From Branchiibius cervicis (lineage in GTDB: Bacteria > Actinomycetota > Actinomycetes > Actinomycetales > Dermatophilaceae), in contig NZ_JBHSWJ010000002.1 of the NCBI RefSeq assembly GCF_042661605.1, positions 1,736,001-1,800,000 on the forward strand: a DNA stretch of 64,000 bases. The letters are read 5' to 3'. The notes beneath the pieces are model-generated. The model made no database searches. It was not told the DNA's origin and saw only the letters and a program-made list of their open reading frames with translations. The position numbers and the translations under genes were made by a program. Numbering within the stretch: the stretch's first letter is position 1; each line of letters begins with the position of its first letter. Below, one piece after another: positions 61,149-64,000 of the stretch.

Positions 61149-62164
61149 GAGGAAGGCACCGAGCCGGACTGGGCGGTTTTCTTGATGGTGGCCCGCTTCG
61201 TAGTCGGCCTCTTGGCCGCCGTCGTCTTTTTCACCGTTGAACTCTTCGCCGTCGTCTTCCTGGGCCGGTCGGTGGGCATCGTCGTCTTCCTACTCGCCGA
61301 CTTCGATGCCGGAGCAGCTTTGGCTGTTGTCTTGGCCGCGCTGGTCTTCGACGCCGGGGCCGATCGCACCGCCGCCTTCCTGGCGGTCGACTTCCTAGCC
61401 GCAGCAGTCTTCGCGGCCGGCGCTTTCGTGGCGGCTGCTTTCTTCGCCCCCGCCTTCTTAACCGTCGTCTTCTTCGCCGTCGTCTTCTTCGCCGCTGCCT
61501 TCTTCGCAGCTGCCTTCTTCGCAGCTGCAGCCTCCTTGACCGGCGCCGCCGGTACCTCTCCGCCCGCCGTGGAGGACTGCCGTTGGGCGGCCTCGCGCAG
61601 GGCTGCGCGCGAGACGACCGGTCGGCTGGGCGATCCAGGGCCCCTCGGCCCGGCCGGACGGGGCTGGGGAGAGACATCCTGGGCGAGCGCACGCTGCAGA
61701 CGCTGGTTCTCCGCCCGCAATCGGTCGATCTCCTCCAGTGCCAGCGCCAACTCGTTCTCCGAAGCCAAGCCGACACGGTGCAGCTGACCTTCGATTTCGG
61801 CTCGGATCACGTCCTCGACCATGGCGCGATTCGCGGACAACGCTCCGACCAACTCGGCTGCGACTCCGGACACCGCCGCAGCACGCTCACCCACACCGGA
61901 CGGTACGGCGGTGTGGACGGCCGTCGTGAAGCCACCGAAGTCGCCGACCCGATCTCCCAATTGGTCTGCCACGTCGTTGAACTGACCGCTCAAGACAGCC
62001 GCGAGGTCACCGACCTGGCCGGCGAAGTCGTGGGCCCGCCGACTGGCCGGCGCCACCGCCGGGGACGTCATGACCCCGTTGGACACCGAGTGCGCGGCCT
62101 CCAGCGTGCGGTCTGCCACCTGCAACAAAGCCTTGATCACCGACTGCAACATGTCGTCACTCAT
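61145..62164 (-). CDS. Phasin-like coiled-coil protein with a histone H1-like Lys/Ala tail
   Basis: 339 residues in two parts. Residues 1-165 are helical with hydrophobic heptads (VIKALLQVADRTLEAAH, EEIDRLRAENQRLQRALAQ), like phasin-family or granule-associated proteins. Residues about 205-339 are low complexity, rich in Lys, Ala, Thr and Ser, with repeats such as AAKKAAAKK and KKTTAKKTT, resembling the C-terminal tails of bacterial H1-like proteins. Function unknown: DNA/RNA or polyphosphate binding by the tail, with self-association by the helices, is a reasonable inference. Confidence 0.85.
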   Translation of the reverse strand: MSDDMLQSVIKALLQVADRTLEAAHSVSNGVMTSPAVAPASRRAHDFAGQVGDLAAVLSGQFNDVADQLGDRVGDFGGFTTAVHTAVPSGVGERAAAVSGVAAELVGALSANRAMVEDVIRAEIEGQLHRVGLASENELALALEEIDRLRAENQRLQRALAQDVSPQPRPAGPRGPGSPSRPVVSRAALREAAQRQSSTAGGEVPAAPVKEAAAAKKAAAKKAAAKKTTAKKTTVKKAGAKKAAATKAPAAKTAAARKSTARKAAVRSAPASKTSAAKTTAKAAPASKSASRKTTMPTDRPRKTTAKSSTVKKTTAAKRPTTKRATIKKTAQSGSVPSS

Positions 62165-62191
62165 CTCCAGACTCCTGTGTCATCGGCGGGG

Positions 62192-63205
62192 CTACTCCTG
62201 CGTTCTACCGTACTGTGCCGCCAGCCGCGCGGCGCTCCGTTGGTCTATCCGGTTGTCGTCCAATGCATCCCAGACCACCCGGAGCACGACACGCAACGCC
62301 ACGATGTCGTCCTGCGGTGCGCCGTCGGACCACCGGATCGCATCCCCCGATAGGTGCGCCACGCTGTCACCGATGCGGTAACCGCCCGACTCCGGACGAG
62401 GTTCCTCGTACGGCTCGCGCAGGCCGCCGGCATCGGCACACACGAACCGAGGGCGTTGCTCGCGAGGTGCCTGGGCCAGATCAGCCGGTCCGTGCACTCC
62501 CGACAGCACGAACAATGCATCCATCCCCGCCGCCGAGGCACCGGCGATGTCGGTGTCGAGCCGGTCGCCCACTCCGAGCGTCTGAGCAGCCGGAACCTCG
62601 AGCGCGGTCGCGGCCATGGTGTAGAGCAACGGTCCCGGCTTTCCGACAGTCTCCGGCTGCACGCCGGTGGCCACGGCGACCGCCTCGACCAGGGTGCCGT
62701 TGCCCGGCGCCACCCCACGATCCGTCGGCAGCGTGCGGTCGGTATTGGTCGCCACCCATACCGCCCCGTTCTCGACGGCGTACGCCGCCTCGGCCAACCG
62801 CGCCGCCGTGACATGGGGACCGTAACCCTGCAACACTGCCGCCGGACGGTCCTCGGCATTGTCGACAATCTCAAAACCTCTGTCCCGCAGCGCAATAGCG
62901 ACTCCGTCGCCGCCTACCGGCAGCACCCGAGCACCCTCAGGCAGTCGTTGCGACAGGTGGTGTGCTCCGGCCAGCGAACTGGTGAACACCTCTGTGGGCC
63001 GGACGTCCAACCCGAAGGACCGTAGGTGCTCGGCCACCTCCTGCGGACTGCGGGATGCGTTGTTGGTGGCATAGGCCACCCTGGTGCCGTGCCGCGCCAG
63101 CGCGGCCAACGCGTCCACCGCCGGTTGGATGGGCTGAGGGCCCCGGTAGACGACCCCGTCAAGATCGACGACGAGGGCCCGATAGTCATCGGCCAGTGTG
63201 CTCAT
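62192..63205 (-). CDS. HAD-IIA family phosphatase (NagD-like)
   Basis: 337 residues. Motif I ALVVDLDGVVYRGPQ, motif II ATNNASRSP, C2-type cap, Lys in GKPGPLLY, motif IV GVGDRLDTDIAGASAAGMD. The C-terminal 80 residues (RPRFVCADAGGLREPYEE onward) are an extension with no motif I know. ATG 63205 used. Substrate unknown. Confidence 0.9.
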   Translation of the reverse strand: MSTLADDYRALVVDLDGVVYRGPQPIQPAVDALAALARHGTRVAYATNNASRSPQEVAEHLRSFGLDVRPTEVFTSSLAGAHHLSQRLPEGARVLPVGGDGVAIALRDRGFEIVDNAEDRPAAVLQGYGPHVTAARLAEAAYAVENGAVWVATNTDRTLPTDRGVAPGNGTLVEAVAVATGVQPETVGKPGPLLYTMAATALEVPAAQTLGVGDRLDTDIAGASAAGMDALFVLSGVHGPADLAQAPREQRPRFVCADAGGLREPYEEPRPESGGYRIGDSVAHLSGDAIRWSDGAPQDDIVALRVVLRVVWDALDDNRIDQRSAARLAAQYGRTQE

Positions 63206-63261
63206 TCCGCCATTGTGTCGGGTGCCGCACACCCGAAGACGCGCCGCCCGCCCTCCGATCG

Positions 63262-63696
63262 TCAACCCACCGGAGCGCGGCCGCGTGATCTGCCCCGCGC
63301 GGCAGCGCCACGTTTGCCCCGGTCGGTGGTCGCTGCCCTGGTGAGCACGGTCATTGCCCCGACTTCGACCTCGACCCGGCTCTGCACAGCAGTCCCGGCA
63401 CGCCAGAAGCGGCGACGCAGTTCGCCCGACACGGCGATCTCGTCGCCACCCGCGAGCCGCGCACCCTGCCGACGCAAACGGGTAACCCAGCAGACCAGAT
63501 CAAAAGTGTCCACCCGCTGTCCGGTTGCCTTCGCGCGACTGTCCTCCGGGCGGGGCACCACCAGCCGGAACGTCACAATCTCGTCTCCGCTGGGCAACTC
63601 CCGTACCGTCGGCTCCCCGCTGACGCGGCCGCACAGCGTCACCGTGTTGACCGGTGGCGATTGCTGCTGCCCGGCATCATGCTGTGCACCCTTCAC
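63262..63696 (-). CDS. Single-stranded DNA-binding protein-like OB-fold protein
   Basis: 144 residues. OB fold with NTVTLCGRVSGEPTVRELPSGDEIVTFRLVVPR and DTFDLVCW, as in SSB. The C-terminus is basic (GKRGAAARGRSRGRAPVG) and lacks the acidic DDxPF tip that recruits partners in true Ssb. It is therefore more likely an SSB paralogue than the main replication protein. GTG 63696 has GAGGGGG six bases upstream; a longer start at 63729 is possible. Confidence 0.82.
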   Translation of the reverse strand: MKGAQHDAGQQQSPPVNTVTLCGRVSGEPTVRELPSGDEIVTFRLVVPRPEDSRAKATGQRVDTFDLVCWVTRLRRQGARLAGGDEIAVSGELRRRFWRAGTAVQSRVEVEVGAMTVLTRAATTDRGKRGAAARGRSRGRAPVG

Positions 63697-63832
63697 CGCT
63701 AACCCCCTCACGCAATGCACCCTTGGCATTGCTGGGAATCAGCCTGGCGTCGAACGCCCGCCGCTCGCCAGGGCGGGCTGCAGCGGTGTGGACAACCGCG
63801 GTCAGGCTGTGGACACCGGCAGACGCGCTTGC

Positions 63833-64000
63833 TCAGTCGTCGCTGAACGGATTGGTCAGGGCGTCGTAGGACGACTCCGCTGAACCGGGCGCCTCCTCGG
63901 CAACCTCCGGAACGGCCGTGTCCGTCGAGCCGGCCGAGTCCTCGAGGATGAAGCTCTCTTCCGAGACCCGGGCGGTCACCGTCTCGTCATCGGCGTGACC
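63833..64000 (-). CDS. C-terminus of an unidentified protein, 5' end outside window
   Basis: The last 55 codons of a minus-strand frame. Acidic, low-complexity tail: VTARVSEESFILED, then VPEVAEEAPGSAESS, ending YDALTNPFSDD. I do not recognise the family. An acidic tail of this kind next to ssb could belong to a second SSB, but the visible part does not prove it. The 136 bases between it and ssb show no clear feature. Confidence 0.6.
   Translation of the reverse strand, partial: GHADDETVTARVSEESFILEDSAGSTDTAVPEVAEEAPGSAESSYDALTNPFSDD

Overview
The window is a high-GC, gene-dense chromosomal segment from an actinobacterium. The gene set points to Micrococcales, perhaps close to Dermacoccaceae/Dermatophilaceae; the family is my inference, the phylum is clear. 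Support comes from the actinobacterial integration host factor mihF, the steA-steB pair, a PriA without intact helicase motifs, a PnuC-like RibM under an FMN riboswitch, many GTG starts, and the long alaS-ruvX-mltG-aro-efp-nusB-pyr-mihF-gmk-rpoZ-coaBC-metK-priA-def-fmt-rsmB-rpe-rib housekeeping order. Almost everything is on the minus strand. The exceptions are a GNAT acetyltransferase, a thioesterase and argG. I see no tRNA, rRNA, insertion sequence, prophage or CRISPR array, and no gene-free stretch above 300 bases.

Layout, left to right (transcription mostly right to left). 1-2352: riboflavin genes ribD-ribE-ribM behind an FMN riboswitch. 2380-11285: rpe, rsmB, fmt, def, a HAD phosphatase, priA, metK, coaBC, rpoZ. 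11303-20330: gmk, mihF and the tightly overlapping pyrimidine operon pyrR-pyrB-pyrC-carA-carB-pyrF, with a PyrR-type RNA hairpin beside the pyrR Shine-Dalgarno. 20568-24160: an ABC-2 permease and an unusual fusion of a secreted alpha/beta hydrolase to an ABC ATPase. 24185-33446: nusB, efp, aroB, aroK, aroC, aroE, mltG, ruvX, alaS. 33555-39912: a complete oligopeptide-type ABC importer. 40098-43075: rarA, then divergent GNAT and thioesterase genes. 43081-43232: a repeat-bearing convergent gap. 43245-47347: a HAD phosphatase and aspS (with an upstream T-box-like leader), then divergent argG. 47455-51945: an MDR reductase, an aminotransferase, a Nudix hydrolase, pyrG. 51957-57446: a glycosyltransferase, a MurJ-type flippase and a PNPT-type membrane transferase beside steB-steA. 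57466-64000: recN, nadK, tlyA, a small protein, a phasin-like protein with a lysine/alanine tail, a HAD-IIA phosphatase, ssb, and the C-terminus of an unidentified protein.

Fifteen otherwise well-conserved genes are split by single-base indels, nearly all one base missing from a short run of G or C. Several are essential (alaS, aspS, carB, pyrF, oppD-type genes and others). This looks like residual sequencing or assembly error, so I annotate the genes over their full span and give the break position for each. Most promising biology: the hydrolase-ABC fusion exporter, the T-box-like leader of aspS, the three-gene lipid-linked glycan set next to steAB, and the PyrR-binding hairpin.
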